This document shows positions 35,434 to 44,706 of a DNA stretch of 64,000 nt, piece by piece (the first letter of the stretch is position 1; each line of letters begins with the position of its first letter). The stretch lies in contig NZ_PVBQ01000004.1 of the NCBI RefSeq assembly GCF_002980525.1, positions 248,001 through 312,000 on the forward strand, in the 5' to 3' direction. This DNA comes from Sphingobacterium haloxyli. Its GTDB lineage: Bacteria > Bacteroidota > Bacteroidia > Sphingobacteriales > Sphingobacteriaceae. The translations under genes and the position numbers were made by a program. Below the pieces are notes generated by a model. The model searched no databases and was not told where the DNA came from. It saw only the letters and a list, made by a program, of their open reading frames with translations.

Positions 35434-36211
35434 GATTACTTTATTAACGTGGGTATTAGGCCTGGTACTGCTAAACGGTTGCATCGTGCCAAAAAAAGTG
35501 GTATATGTAAAAGATATGATGCCCGATACGGCATATATGGCGATGGAAGCACTGCCGTTGCGTTTACAAAAGAACGACCGGATCCAGATTGTGGTCAGCG
35601 CCAGTGCGCCTGAACTTGCAGCTCCATTTAATGGCGGTGTAGGTAGCTATAAAGTGCAGGATGATGGAAGTGTATCAACGGTAGTTGACCGCACGAATGG
35701 CGGCTATATGATCGATTACAATGGAAATATTGATTTCCCGATACTGGGTACACTGCACGTAGAAGGGTTGACTGTAGATGAGGTAAAGGATTTGGTTCGC
35801 AGTTCGCTGATTGCTAAAGAATATATTACCAACCCGACCGTGAAAGTAGAGCTGTTGAACTTGAAAGTCACCATGATGGGCGCTGTTGGAAATCAGGTAT
35901 TGCAAGTTCCGGAGGGACAGATAACCTTGCTGGATGCAATCGCCCGATCAGGGGGATTGGATGTGGTTGCGGATCCGCAGGCTGTGCTCGTCATCCGGGA
36001 AGAAAATGGTATCCGAAAGAAATATGTGAACGACATAGAATCCAAATCGATCTTCGATTCGCCGACCTATTATCTGCAGCAGAACGACATCGTATATGTA
36101 GAGCCTCGGACGGCTGTCATGACACCTCGCGAGCAGATAAACCGACAATATATTTCATTTGGTATAGGTATGTTGTCTTTGGCGATATCCATGTTTGCTT
36201 TGTTCAAATAA
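35420..36211 (+). CDS. Polysaccharide export outer-membrane lipoprotein (Wza-like)
   Basis: A 263-residue export protein. It has a lipoprotein signal with lipobox LLNGC (Cys21), a polysaccharide export domain (about 45-130, with VQDDGSVS and a GNIDFPILGTLHVEGL block), an SLBB-type segment (about 135-215, VTMMGAVGNQVLQVPEGQ) and a C-terminal hydrophobic helix (about 240-262). Wza proteins form the octameric outer-membrane channel. At 263 residues it is shorter than E. coli Wza (about 380) and close to Bacteroidota homologues. ATG 35420 overlaps the upstream gene by 14 bases; ATG 35426 is an alternative. Confidence 0.9.
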   Translation: MNMNKITLLTWVLGLVLLNGCIVPKKVVYVKDMMPDTAYMAMEALPLRLQKNDRIQIVVSASAPELAAPFNGGVGSYKVQDDGSVSTVVDRTNGGYMIDYNGNIDFPILGTLHVEGLTVDEVKDLVRSSLIAKEYITNPTVKVELLNLKVTMMGAVGNQVLQVPEGQITLLDAIARSGGLDVVADPQAVLVIREENGIRKKYVNDIESKSIFDSPTYYLQQNDIVYVEPRTAVMTPREQINRQYISFGIGMLSLAISMFALFK

Positions 36212-36261
36212 AGAATGGTGTAAAGCTTATAGCTAACTTTAAAATAATAACAAAAAAAGAA

Positions 36262-38634
36262 ATGCGTGTTAGTCAATATGGCGGTATGACCGTCAACGAA
36301 AAAAAAGAACAATCTATCAACGTGGTCGATATCGTGAAATATTTGTTCTCCAAATGGATATGGTTTTTCCTCTCTGTTCTGATATTTGGTGCAGTTTACT
36401 ATTATCAGTATAGTAAATCGCCTTATATTTATCAAAGCACCCAAACGGTCATGATTAAAACACCCCAAAACACACCGACTACGGCACGTCTTACACGGAC
36501 AAATGTCGCCAACACGGTCAATGTAAAAAGCGAAATCCTGCAGTTACGTTCCAAAGAGCTCATGCAGACGACGGTAGAACGCATTGGAGCGGGAACAAAT
36601 TATTTAGAACGTTCCGGCTTACGTTACAACGAATTGTATACAACGACTCCTGTGGAGGTCATTATGGAAAGGGAGTCAGCGAACAGTAATTATGAGCTGT
36701 CGGTGACTCCGTTGGATAAAACCCATGTGGAGGTAACAGATAAGCTAGGGGAAGGAGAGAAGGTGAAGGTGGAGCTCAATAAAGCGACAAAAACCGTATT
36801 CGGTACCCTTACGGTAAAACCTACGCCTTTTTATAATGAAAAATCTTACGGGAGAACTATTTGGATAAACAAACGATCGGTCGGTGCAGCGGCAGTGTAT
36901 TTCTTGTCAAAACTGGATATCAGACAGCTCGATGGCGAAGCAGGCTTATTGCAGATCTCTCTGGAAGACGTTAATCCGCAGCGGGCGGCGGCCGTGATTA
37001 CCGAGCTGATAGCGGTGTACAATGAAGTGGCGTTGCGCGATAAAAATCAAATAGCGGTCAATACGGAAGAATTTATACGCGACCGCCTGGCGATTATCGA
37101 AGCCGAATTGGGATCTGTAGAATCGGATCTTGAACGCCTCCAGACAGCCAATCAGGGTATGGACGCGAAGACTGAAGGGCAAATGTACTTATCCGATAGC
37201 CGCCAGTTCCAGTCGGAGCGAACGAAGATAGAAACGGATATTAACCTCGCGAATATGATGCGGGAATACCTTACCGAGAAAGATGGACAATATGAACTGA
37301 TGCCAAATAATACCGGACTGGTGGATGCAAATGTGGAAAATCAGCTTAATGAGTACAACGCTATGCTTTTGCGCCGAAACCGTCTGGTAGAAGGGAGTAG
37401 CACTGCAAATCCGGTAGTGGCAGATTTGGATAGAAATCTGGCCTCGATACGTGATAACATATATGAAGCGATGGACAATGCGATGCGTGGTCTGGATATC
37501 AAGCTGAACAATGTGATACGGGAGGAACAGACCGCACGGGGAAAAGCGACACAGGCACCAAGGAAACAGCGGATGATGCTTTCTGTAGAGCGGCAGCAAA
37601 AAGTGAAGGAGGAATTGTACCTGTACCTTTTGAACAAACGAGAAGAAAACGCAATTAACCGGGCGATGACGGACGAGAGTATCCGGATTGTGGATGCTGC
37701 AACTCGTTCAAATGCACCTATTGCCCCCAGTAAGTACGGGAAACTAACAACAGGGGTAGCAATCGGTATTGTGCTTCCGGCTGCTATTTTACTGATCATG
37801 CTGATGTTGGATACGAAGGTTCGTAGCCGTCAGGATATTGAAGGCGCTTTGTCGGTGCCGTTTTTAGGAGAAATACCACTTTCTCGCAGGAAGACAAAGG
37901 ATCACAGTATCTTAGTAACGGATACGGGGCGTGACCCGCTGACCGAAGCTTTCCGTATTTTGCGTACGAATATCAGTTTTATGTCTAGAGATGGAAAAGA
38001 GGCGCAGGTGATTCTGTTGACCTCCTTTACTATTGGAGCAGGGAAAACGTTTTCTTCCTTGAACTTAGCCGCGACATTGGCCAATATGGGAAAAAAAGTT
38101 GCCGTGCTGGATTTAGATTTGCGAAAAGGTACGCTGAGCTCAAGAGTAGGGCTGAACGAAGGAAAGGGATTGAGCCACTATTTGTCCAAGTCAGATATAC
38201 AAATGGAAGATATCCGTCAGACAATCGATGGTATGGAAAACTTGGATTTCTTCTCCTTCGGTGCCATTGCACCCAATCCGGTGGTCCTGCTAATGGGCCA
38301 AAGATTGGATACGCTGATGCACGAACTGCGGAGCCAATATGATTATATCATCGTTGACGGTGTGCCGATGGGCGTCGTTGCCGATGCCGCTATTATGGAC
38401 AGAATTTCTGACCTCACCTTGTTTATTATTCGTACAGGTAAAATGGATCGCAGACAGCTGCCGGATATCGAACGTATATACACCGAGAAAAAAGTTAACA
38501 ATCTGGCCGTTGTATTAAACGGGATCAAACCGGGAGGAAGCGGATACGGAAGCTACGGCTATGGTGGGTATGGCTACGGTTATGGCTATGGAGAAGAAAA
38601 GAAGGGATTACGTGGTTTGTTTAAGAAAAATTAA
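36262..38634 (+). CDS. Wzc-like polysaccharide co-polymerase / bacterial tyrosine kinase
   Basis: A 790-residue fusion of a chain-length determinant (Wzz-like) part and a BY-kinase. Membrane helices lie at about 31-48 and 492-515, enclosing a periplasmic coiled-coil region. The cytoplasmic kinase has Walker A as SFTIGAGKT (about 588-596), Walker A' as AVLDLDLRKG (about 613-622) and Walker B as YIIVDGVPMG (about 692-701), where the usual TPP is GVP. The tail (about 760-778) is a Gly-Tyr repeat with seven tyrosines, the expected autophosphorylation cluster. It controls polymer length and export together with the Wza-like protein. No cognate tyrosine phosphatase gene is seen nearby. Confidence 0.92.
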   Translation: MRVSQYGGMTVNEKKEQSINVVDIVKYLFSKWIWFFLSVLIFGAVYYYQYSKSPYIYQSTQTVMIKTPQNTPTTARLTRTNVANTVNVKSEILQLRSKELMQTTVERIGAGTNYLERSGLRYNELYTTTPVEVIMERESANSNYELSVTPLDKTHVEVTDKLGEGEKVKVELNKATKTVFGTLTVKPTPFYNEKSYGRTIWINKRSVGAAAVYFLSKLDIRQLDGEAGLLQISLEDVNPQRAAAVITELIAVYNEVALRDKNQIAVNTEEFIRDRLAIIEAELGSVESDLERLQTANQGMDAKTEGQMYLSDSRQFQSERTKIETDINLANMMREYLTEKDGQYELMPNNTGLVDANVENQLNEYNAMLLRRNRLVEGSSTANPVVADLDRNLASIRDNIYEAMDNAMRGLDIKLNNVIREEQTARGKATQAPRKQRMMLSVERQQKVKEELYLYLLNKREENAINRAMTDESIRIVDAATRSNAPIAPSKYGKLTTGVAIGIVLPAAILLIMLMLDTKVRSRQDIEGALSVPFLGEIPLSRRKTKDHSILVTDTGRDPLTEAFRILRTNISFMSRDGKEAQVILLTSFTIGAGKTFSSLNLAATLANMGKKVAVLDLDLRKGTLSSRVGLNEGKGLSHYLSKSDIQMEDIRQTIDGMENLDFFSFGAIAPNPVVLLMGQRLDTLMHELRSQYDYIIVDGVPMGVVADAAIMDRISDLTLFIIRTGKMDRRQLPDIERIYTEKKVNNLAVVLNGIKPGGSGYGSYGYGGYGYGYGYGEEKKGLRGLFKKN

Positions 38635-38646
38635 ACATTCAATAAA

Positions 38647-39123
38647 ATGGAAGCAGAAGATAAAATAAATACGCGAAACGATTATAATCCTGGAAAGCGG
38701 ATTGGCATTACATTTTCTACCTTTGATTTGTTGCACGCCGGGCATATCATGATGTTGGCGGAGGCAAAAAGACAATGCGATTATTTGATTTGTGGATTGC
38801 AAATGGATCCATCGTTGGATAGACCGGAAAAAAATAGACCAACGCAAACCGTCGTGGAACGCTACATACAGTTGCGTGGATGCATGTATGTAGATGAAAT
38901 TGTTCCCTATTCTACCGAACAAGATCTTGAGGATATTTTGCGCTCTTTTAAACTGGATGTACGGGTAGTCGGGGAGGAATACAGACACAAGAGCTTCACG
39001 GGTAAGAAGTATTGTGAAGAAAAAGACATTGAGCTGTATTATAATTCAAGAGATCATCGTTTTTCCAGCTCGGGATTACGAAAAATCGTAGCAGAAAAAG
39101 AAGCGATGAAAGGGCAGAAGTAA
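38647..39123 (+). CDS. Cytidylyltransferase-like nucleotidyltransferase (TagD/RfaE type)
   Basis: A 158-residue HIGH-superfamily nucleotidyltransferase. The HxGH motif is H30-A-G-H33 in TFDLLHAGHIMML; further on are RYIQLRGCMYVDEIVPY, VVGEEYRHKSFTG and a C-terminal SSSGLRKI, resembling glycerol-3-phosphate cytidylyltransferases (TagD). It would make a CDP- (or ADP-) activated small alcohol or sugar. Placed after wzc with a Caps_synth gene overlapping its stop by one base, it may supply a phosphoglycerol-type decoration. That role is inference. Confidence 0.82.
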   Translation: MEAEDKINTRNDYNPGKRIGITFSTFDLLHAGHIMMLAEAKRQCDYLICGLQMDPSLDRPEKNRPTQTVVERYIQLRGCMYVDEIVPYSTEQDLEDILRSFKLDVRVVGEEYRHKSFTGKKYCEEKDIELYYNSRDHRFSSSGLRKIVAEKEAMKGQK

Positions 39124-40055
39124 TGGGTGTATCTCAAATACCTTTGGTAAAAGCTATGTGGAGTTATCTGCGCAAACGTAAAATCCTGGCTAAACATAAA
39201 GAAGTGGCTGCATTTTGGCAGATTATTATTGATGATTACGATAACGAAAAATTGCCGAAGTATGAAGTTTTGCCAAAGAAAACACTAAATACACATAAAA
39301 TTATATGGCAATATTGGGGACAGGGATTTCAAGACGAGAACCTTCCGGAGGTCGTATCCATTTGTGCGGCGTCTGTAGACCGACATAAAGCTGATTACAA
39401 AGTTATTCGCTTGGACGATTCTTCTATTAAAGAATATTTGGATATACCCACCTTTGTGTGGGAGAAGTTTGATAACATCGAGGGCTTTAACAGAACTTTT
39501 TTTTCTGATTTGTTACGTGTGGCGTTATTGAATGCTTACGGCGGTGTTTGGCTGGATGCTACTGTTTTACTCACCGGATCTTTACCCGCTTATTTAGAAC
39601 GATACGAATATTTTCTGTATCAGCGTGATTCCAATGAACAGCACAAACAATATTGGGAAAGCACCTATGCTTATTATTGGGGCTGGCATCCGGATTTCAA
39701 GGTCAACATGCTCAGTAGTATTATGTTTGCCCAAAAAAATAGTCAAATGATCGCTGTATTGCTGGATTTGATGTTGTATTATTGGCAAACACAGGATAAA
39801 TTGGTGGATTATTTTTGCTTCCAGATATTGTACCAGGAACTAATAACTGGAAAACTTGCTGATAAACGTTGTCCGATCGTAAGTGACGTGATTCCGCATC
39901 TGCTTCAAACTAAAATCAACGATGGCTGCGATTTTGTGTCTTATGAAGAAGCTTTTGCGAAGGGAAATATACATAAGATGTCCTATTTTGATGAAGAAGT
40001 CCTAGTTAAGTTTCGTGACTTGATTACGAAAAGTATAAGAAGTGATTGTCTGTAA
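39123..40055 (+). CDS. Capsular polysaccharide glycosyltransferase (Caps_synth, GT32-like)
   Basis: A 310-residue member of the same group as 21227-22189. Landmarks are KIIWQYWGQGFQDENLPE (about 58-75), YKVIRLDDSS and FSDLLRVALLNAYGGVWLDAT (about 127-147), where GGVWLDA carries the metal-binding acid. The ATG shares one base with the upstream stop, so the two genes are probably coupled. It closes the polysaccharide cluster, and a bidirectional terminator follows at 40171-40199. Confidence 0.85.
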   Translation: MGVSQIPLVKAMWSYLRKRKILAKHKEVAAFWQIIIDDYDNEKLPKYEVLPKKTLNTHKIIWQYWGQGFQDENLPEVVSICAASVDRHKADYKVIRLDDSSIKEYLDIPTFVWEKFDNIEGFNRTFFSDLLRVALLNAYGGVWLDATVLLTGSLPAYLERYEYFLYQRDSNEQHKQYWESTYAYYWGWHPDFKVNMLSSIMFAQKNSQMIAVLLDLMLYYWQTQDKLVDYFCFQILYQELITGKLADKRCPIVSDVIPHLLQTKINDGCDFVSYEEAFAKGNIHKMSYFDEEVLVKFRDLITKSIRSDCL

Positions 40056-40170
40056 ACCATTTTCGGTAATGGGCAATTCATTGACAGTTGTCAATACATC
40101 ATCTACGACCGCGTGCAGTTTACAACCCCCAATACAACACCAGCAAACAACACGGGCCTATCGAAAAAAC

Positions 40171-40199
40171 AAGAAGGTATCCTTTTTGGACACCTTCTT
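40171..40199. terminator. Bidirectional intrinsic terminator
   Basis: AAGAAGGTATCC (40171-40182) pairs with GGACACCTTCTT (40188-40199), 11 of 12 positions, around a T5 loop. On the minus strand the stem is followed by GTTTTTTCG, a good T-run ending the 40236-40973 gene. On the plus strand it is followed by TAGTTAAATTT and would close the polysaccharide cluster. Confidence 0.8.
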
Positions 40200-40235
40200 T
40201 AGTTAAATTTAGTGAGCAGTATCTATTACTGTCGA

Positions 40236-40973
40236 TTAAAATGAAAATCCTGTCGATAATTTATAGAAGGAATCTTTCGCTTGCAATCCGTTTTTTACCT
40301 CGGGGCCAGCGGATAACCGAACAAAACTGCCAAACTTTCCAGCATTGAATTGGACGTATGGGCCTAACCATTGAAAATAATCCAATTTACCTCCAATATC
40401 GTCTTTTGTTCTTTTCAGATGTTCGTAGTGCGCACCGAACGAGAACGCGTCACTTACTTTATATCCTGCGCTTACCCAATAGTGCAAATAGGCAAGGGCA
40501 GAGCCGCCCTCGGGAGCTTGGTCTCGCAGCGGAGCATAGTAGCCGGCATAAATCGCACTTTCAAAATTTGGAATATCCACGTTGAAAAAGAGGTTGGGTA
40601 CGATTCCATCACCCGCAATTCCGCCCGCCTGGCCATCAGCTGCTCCTTTAGATAACAGGTTTCCGAACGTGAAACCAATGTTAGGGTTTAAGGTGATACC
40701 CTCCGCTAAGTACAAATTGACGCCACCGCCAAACTCGGTCCAGTTGCCCCACGCGCCAGCAGTACCTGCCCCCCAGAAAATCCCGTAAACGGAGGCTCCG
40801 ACTTTCTCCGATAACTTGTATTCCATGGCAACACTTGGCGCTACGCCAAAAAATTGATCAGAAGTAACCCCCAGAGAGAAAGTTGTCTCATTTTCTTGTG
40901 CGCTGGTAGTGAATACAAAGCCAGTTAAGATTAAAACTGCGGATAATTTGAAGATTTTTTTCATTTTTTTCAT
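40236..40973 (-). CDS. Small outer-membrane beta-barrel protein of unknown function
   Basis: A 245-residue exported protein with a signal peptide (about 1-25, cleavage after TSA before QEN). The mature part alternates hydrophobic and polar residues and is rich in Gly, Tyr and Phe, ending in a strand KLSTGFSF with C-terminal Phe, a typical beta-barrel end. I do not recognise a named family with certainty. Two start codons lie close together (MKKMKK). It has its own promoter at 41014-41043 and terminator at 40171-40199, so it is a single-gene unit. Confidence 0.78.
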   Translation of the reverse strand: MKKMKKIFKLSAVLILTGFVFTTSAQENETTFSLGVTSDQFFGVAPSVAMEYKLSEKVGASVYGIFWGAGTAGAWGNWTEFGGGVNLYLAEGITLNPNIGFTFGNLLSKGAADGQAGGIAGDGIVPNLFFNVDIPNFESAIYAGYYAPLRDQAPEGGSALAYLHYWVSAGYKVSDAFSFGAHYEHLKRTKDDIGGKLDYFQWLGPYVQFNAGKFGSFVRLSAGPEVKNGLQAKDSFYKLSTGFSF

Positions 40974-41013
40974 AAAAAATGGATTAGGTTGTTTTAAAAT
41001 GTAATTATATCAG

Positions 41014-41043
41014 CAAAACTATACAAATATTTTAATATTGCAA
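41014..41043 (-). promoter_or_regulatory. Promoter for the 40236-40973 gene
   Basis: Minus strand: TTG (41043-41041), 19-base spacer, TAGTTTTG (41021-41014). Both boxes fit the Bacteroidota consensus exactly. The ATG is 40 bases downstream. Confidence 0.72.
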
Positions 41044-41096
41044 TAGTTTTTTAGATAAAAAACATAAGCTAATACACTTTTTATTTGTAAAAATGA

Positions 41097-41576
41097 TTAT
41101 TTTAGGTTAATTATGTCGTTAATAATATAACTTTCGAATCCTTTTGATCGTAAATAGGTGTGTAGTTTTGATTTTTCATTGAAATAAATGGATGATATTG
41201 GTTTTTTTATCCTTTTTTCTATTGTTTCTTCTATTTTTTTGTAATATTCTTCTTCGTTAATCTCCTTTAGTGCTATACGGATAAGAGGTTCGGAGACATT
41301 TTTGGCTTTTAAATGGTGTTTTATTTTGATTTTTCCCCAACCCTTCATTCGAAACTTGCCTAAAGCGTATGCTTTTGCGAATCGTTCTTCGTTCAGAAAA
41401 TTGTCTTCGATAAGCTGTACGATAATATTTTCTACGTCTTCTTGGTGAAGACCCCATTCATATAATTTGTTTCGTACTTCCTGCTGGGATCGCTCTTGAT
41501 AAGCACAGTAGTTTTCAGCTTTTCTTTTAGCCTGTAGCGGCGCTAATGGTTTTTTCTGCTTCCTATATTCGTCCAT
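41097..41576 (-). CDS. recX: RecX family regulatory protein
   Basis: A 159-residue RecX protein, made of three-helix repeats, which binds RecA filaments and modulates recombination. Typical pieces are RKAENYCAYQERSQQEVRNKL (first repeat), LIEDNFLNEERFAKAYALGKF (second repeat, the most conserved) and GWGKIKIKHHLKAKNV. Length is normal. A TAGGTTTG box at 41581-41588 ends only four bases before the ATG, which would give a leaderless message if functional. No recA is in this window. Confidence 0.9.
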   Translation of the reverse strand: MDEYRKQKKPLAPLQAKRKAENYCAYQERSQQEVRNKLYEWGLHQEDVENIIVQLIEDNFLNEERFAKAYALGKFRMKGWGKIKIKHHLKAKNVSEPLIRIALKEINEEEYYKKIEETIEKRIKKPISSIYFNEKSKLHTYLRSKGFESYIINDIINLK

Positions 41577-41662
41577 CCTGCAAACCTAAATAATTTCGTT
41601 TTTATATACTAAATAATAGTATTATTGAAAATATTGATGAAATTTGTCCTTTACAATTTATC

Positions 41663-44092
41663 ATGTACACACTCGCATCTATTCTTCCTCATATCAATAG
41701 CAAACGGCACTTGGTTCGCAATGCGGAACAACCGATCTATGATTTGGCCTATGACAGCCGTAAAATAAGAAATGCGGAACACAGTCTATTTTTTGCTTTG
41801 AAGAATGTGCGTGATGGACATACTTTTATTTCAGACGCCTATCAGAAAGGTGTCCGTGCTTTCGTTGTCTCGCGCGATGATATCGATACAACATTATGTC
41901 CCGAAGCTAGTTTCTTTTGGGTAAACGATGCCTTGAAAGCAATGCAGGACCTTGCTCGCTACCATCGTCGGCAATTCCGTAAACCTATTATCGGAATTAC
42001 AGGTAGTAATGGGAAAACGATTGTAAAAGAGTGGCTCGCTCAACTATTGCAGGAAGATAAAAAAGTATACCAGAGTCCCAAAAGCTACAACTCGCAATTA
42101 GGAGTAGCACTATCGCTATGGGATCTTTCGGATGATTATGACTGTGCCATTATCGAAGCAGGGATCAGCATGCCAGGTGAAATGGATCAATTGGAGGCAA
42201 TGATATGTCCGGATATTGGTATCGTGACCAATATTGGAGTAGCACACGCAGAGGGCTTTGCCAGCAAGACAGTAAAATTAACAGAGAAATTAAAACTCTT
42301 TAAGCATACCAGAGACGTGATCTTTCCTTCGCGATATGCCTTTGGGAAATATTTATCCGGTGAAACGAGGACTTTTACTTTTGGAGAGAACGATGTGGAT
42401 CAAGTGCAGGTATCGCGCATAGCAGAAAGACAGGAGGGGAGTTCCTCTATCCAGCTGATTTATAGACAGGAGATGGTGACCTTTACCGTGCCTTTTGTGG
42501 ATAAAGCGTCGATAGAAAACGTGCTTACCTGTCTGACTACACTTTTGTTCTTGGGTTATTCGATGAATGCGATCATCCAAAAGCTAGGGCGGTTACGCCC
42601 CCTAGAGATGCGTTTGCAACTAAAGACAGGACGATATAATTGCTCCATTATTGACGATACCTATTCAAATGATCTGGCGTCTTTACAAATTGCTTTGGAT
42701 TTTTTACGCCAACAGCAACAACATAAAAAGAAGACGCTCATTCTGTCTGATATGGATGGTCTTAATGATCATCTTGAAGCAAAGCTTGTTTCGGTCTTGA
42801 GACAGCAAAATCTTCATCGGATAATTACTGTGGGTAAATCGTTACACCGCTTGCAGGATAAACTGGATACATTGCTGTTGTCTTTTGATTCCACGGAAGA
42901 ACTGGTGCAAAACTTGGGAAATATTGCGTTTGAAAACGAATCTATTCTTATCAAAGGAAGCAGAAGATATCACTTGGAAGATGTAAGCAAATTGCTAGTT
43001 GCTAAATCACATGAAACCGTTCTGGAAATAAACCTTAGCGCGTTGGAACATAATTTACAGATGTATCGTTCGATGCTACCACCGCACGTCAAGCTGATGG
43101 TCATGGTCAAGGCCTTTTCATACGGGAGCGGTAGTTTTGAGGTGGCAAACCTCCTGCAGTTTAATAAGGTAGATTATTTAACGGTTGCATTTGCGGATGA
43201 GGGTGTCGAACTGCGGCAACACGGGATCGACTTACCCATTATGGTGTTGAGCCCAGATGAACAAGTTTTTGAAAGTTTGTTAGACTCCGATCTGGAGCCG
43301 GAGATATATAGCTTTCGTATTTTAAAAGCCTTGATAGATTTTCTACGAATTCGTAAACAGAAAGATTTTCCTGTTCATATCAAAATTGATACCGGCATGC
43401 ACCGCCTAGGTTTCTTACCCGCTGAAATGGATGAGTTGACGACCCTATTATCTGCTTCGTCGGAGATTAAAGTTAAGACGGTATTTTCGCATTTGGTTGC
43501 TTCGGGCAACAGCCAACATAATGATTTTACAACGCAACAGATTTCGCTGTTCTCTTCAAGCGTAGATAAACTAGAAGTGATGCTGGGTTATAAAGTGGTT
43601 CGTCATATTGCAAATACCTCTGGTATTGTCAATTGGCCATCTGCCTATATGGATATGGTTCGTTTGGGTATCGGGTTGTACGGGGTGGATATGAATAAAA
43701 AGATGGCGCTGGAAAAGGTAAGTGAACTAAAAACCACAGTTACGCAAATTAAAGAGCTGCCAGCTGGAGTAACGGTCGGTTATGACCGGAAAGGACTGTT
43801 GCACCGACCGAGCCGTATCGCCACGGTGAAAATAGGATATGCAGATGGTTACAGCAGGCGTTTTGGCGGCGGCATAGGGGAGATGTCTATCAATGGGCAA
43901 AGGGCGAGGACTGTTGGCTCGATTTGTATGGATATGTGCATGCTTGACGTCACGGATATTGGCGCACAAGAATTAGATGAGGTCGTCGTGTTTCCTGACT
44001 TGATGGAGGCGGCAGAGCGTATCGGTACAATTCCCTATGAGTTGTTAGTAAATATAGCTGCTAGAGTAAAACGTATATATTTTTATGGTTAA
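41663..44092 (+). CDS. murF-alr: Bifunctional MurF / alanine racemase fusion
   Basis: An 809-residue fusion. The first part (1 to about 445) is a Mur ligase of MurF type, which adds D-Ala-D-Ala to the UDP-MurNAc-tripeptide: ATP loop GSNGKT at 114-119, then NSQLGVALSLW and a later DDTYSNDLAS. The second part (about 450-809) is alanine racemase: PLP-binding Lys483 in VMVKAFSYGSG, HIKIDTGMHRLGF, the catalytic-Tyr region VGYDRKG and IGYADGYSRR, and SICMDMCMLD. Joining the enzyme that makes D-Ala and the one that uses the dipeptide is a known Bacteroidota arrangement. No frameshift is seen at the join. Confidence 0.95.
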   Translation: MYTLASILPHINSKRHLVRNAEQPIYDLAYDSRKIRNAEHSLFFALKNVRDGHTFISDAYQKGVRAFVVSRDDIDTTLCPEASFFWVNDALKAMQDLARYHRRQFRKPIIGITGSNGKTIVKEWLAQLLQEDKKVYQSPKSYNSQLGVALSLWDLSDDYDCAIIEAGISMPGEMDQLEAMICPDIGIVTNIGVAHAEGFASKTVKLTEKLKLFKHTRDVIFPSRYAFGKYLSGETRTFTFGENDVDQVQVSRIAERQEGSSSIQLIYRQEMVTFTVPFVDKASIENVLTCLTTLLFLGYSMNAIIQKLGRLRPLEMRLQLKTGRYNCSIIDDTYSNDLASLQIALDFLRQQQQHKKKTLILSDMDGLNDHLEAKLVSVLRQQNLHRIITVGKSLHRLQDKLDTLLLSFDSTEELVQNLGNIAFENESILIKGSRRYHLEDVSKLLVAKSHETVLEINLSALEHNLQMYRSMLPPHVKLMVMVKAFSYGSGSFEVANLLQFNKVDYLTVAFADEGVELRQHGIDLPIMVLSPDEQVFESLLDSDLEPEIYSFRILKALIDFLRIRKQKDFPVHIKIDTGMHRLGFLPAEMDELTTLLSASSEIKVKTVFSHLVASGNSQHNDFTTQQISLFSSSVDKLEVMLGYKVVRHIANTSGIVNWPSAYMDMVRLGIGLYGVDMNKKMALEKVSELKTTVTQIKELPAGVTVGYDRKGLLHRPSRIATVKIGYADGYSRRFGGGIGEMSINGQRARTVGSICMDMCMLDVTDIGAQELDEVVVFPDLMEAAERIGTIPYELLVNIAARVKRIYFYG

Positions 44093-44107
44093 AGAAAATA
44101 GGAAATA

Positions 44108-44701
44108 ATGAGAAGAGTTTCACAAAAACTATTGTATTATTTAATAAAGGGTACGTTAGTTGCACTTCCGGTGGCGGGAGCGGTATTTTTAATCGTGTGG
44201 GTAGTAGCATCCTTAGATAACGCGTTAAATCTAACAATCCACTTTTTAGAAGATGAACAAGGACATCCGCTATATATCCCCGGCATCGGGATATTGACGG
44301 TACTCCTTATACTGATTTTAGTCGGGATCATTTTCACAACGTTTGTTACGGAGCCTATACGCGCATGGTTGAAACGGACCATTGACAAGATCCCGTTATT
44401 CAATACGCTTTATTCGTCGATAAAGGACTTTACGGAGGCCTTTGTAGGTGATGCCAAGAAGTTTAACGAGCCGGTACTGGTATTGGTGAACGAAACCGGA
44501 CTGAAAAAAATCGGTTTTTTAACACAGCGCGACCTGCATAAAATCGGACTACCAGATGAAGTTATAGTTTACTTTCCGTACTCTTATTCTGTTGCAGGAC
44601 AGGTTGTTGTGGTTAAATCAACTAATGTGCAACGTTTGGATATGACAGCTACAGATGCTATGAAACTAGTGGTTTCGGGCGGTGTAAGCGGCATTGAATA
44701 G
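44108..44701 (+). CDS. DUF502 family membrane protein
   Basis: A 197-residue inner-membrane protein with two strong helices (about 17-36 and 56-80) and a soluble C-terminal part. The pieces KGTLVALPVAGAVFLIVW, IPLFNTLYSSIKDFTEAF and NETGLKKIGFLTQ match the DUF502 pattern. Its biochemical role is unknown. It follows murF-alr by 15 bases, so it is probably co-transcribed with it, and it is convergent with ppk1 with only five bases between stop codons. Confidence 0.88.
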   Translation: MRRVSQKLLYYLIKGTLVALPVAGAVFLIVWVVASLDNALNLTIHFLEDEQGHPLYIPGIGILTVLLILILVGIIFTTFVTEPIRAWLKRTIDKIPLFNTLYSSIKDFTEAFVGDAKKFNEPVLVLVNETGLKKIGFLTQRDLHKIGLPDEVIVYFPYSYSVAGQVVVVKSTNVQRLDMTATDAMKLVVSGGVSGIE

Positions 44702-44706
44702 CAGCT

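Noticed and set aside
40069..40206. 45-codon frame after the last polysaccharide gene
   Set aside because: It runs through the intrinsic terminator hairpin and has low-complexity content.
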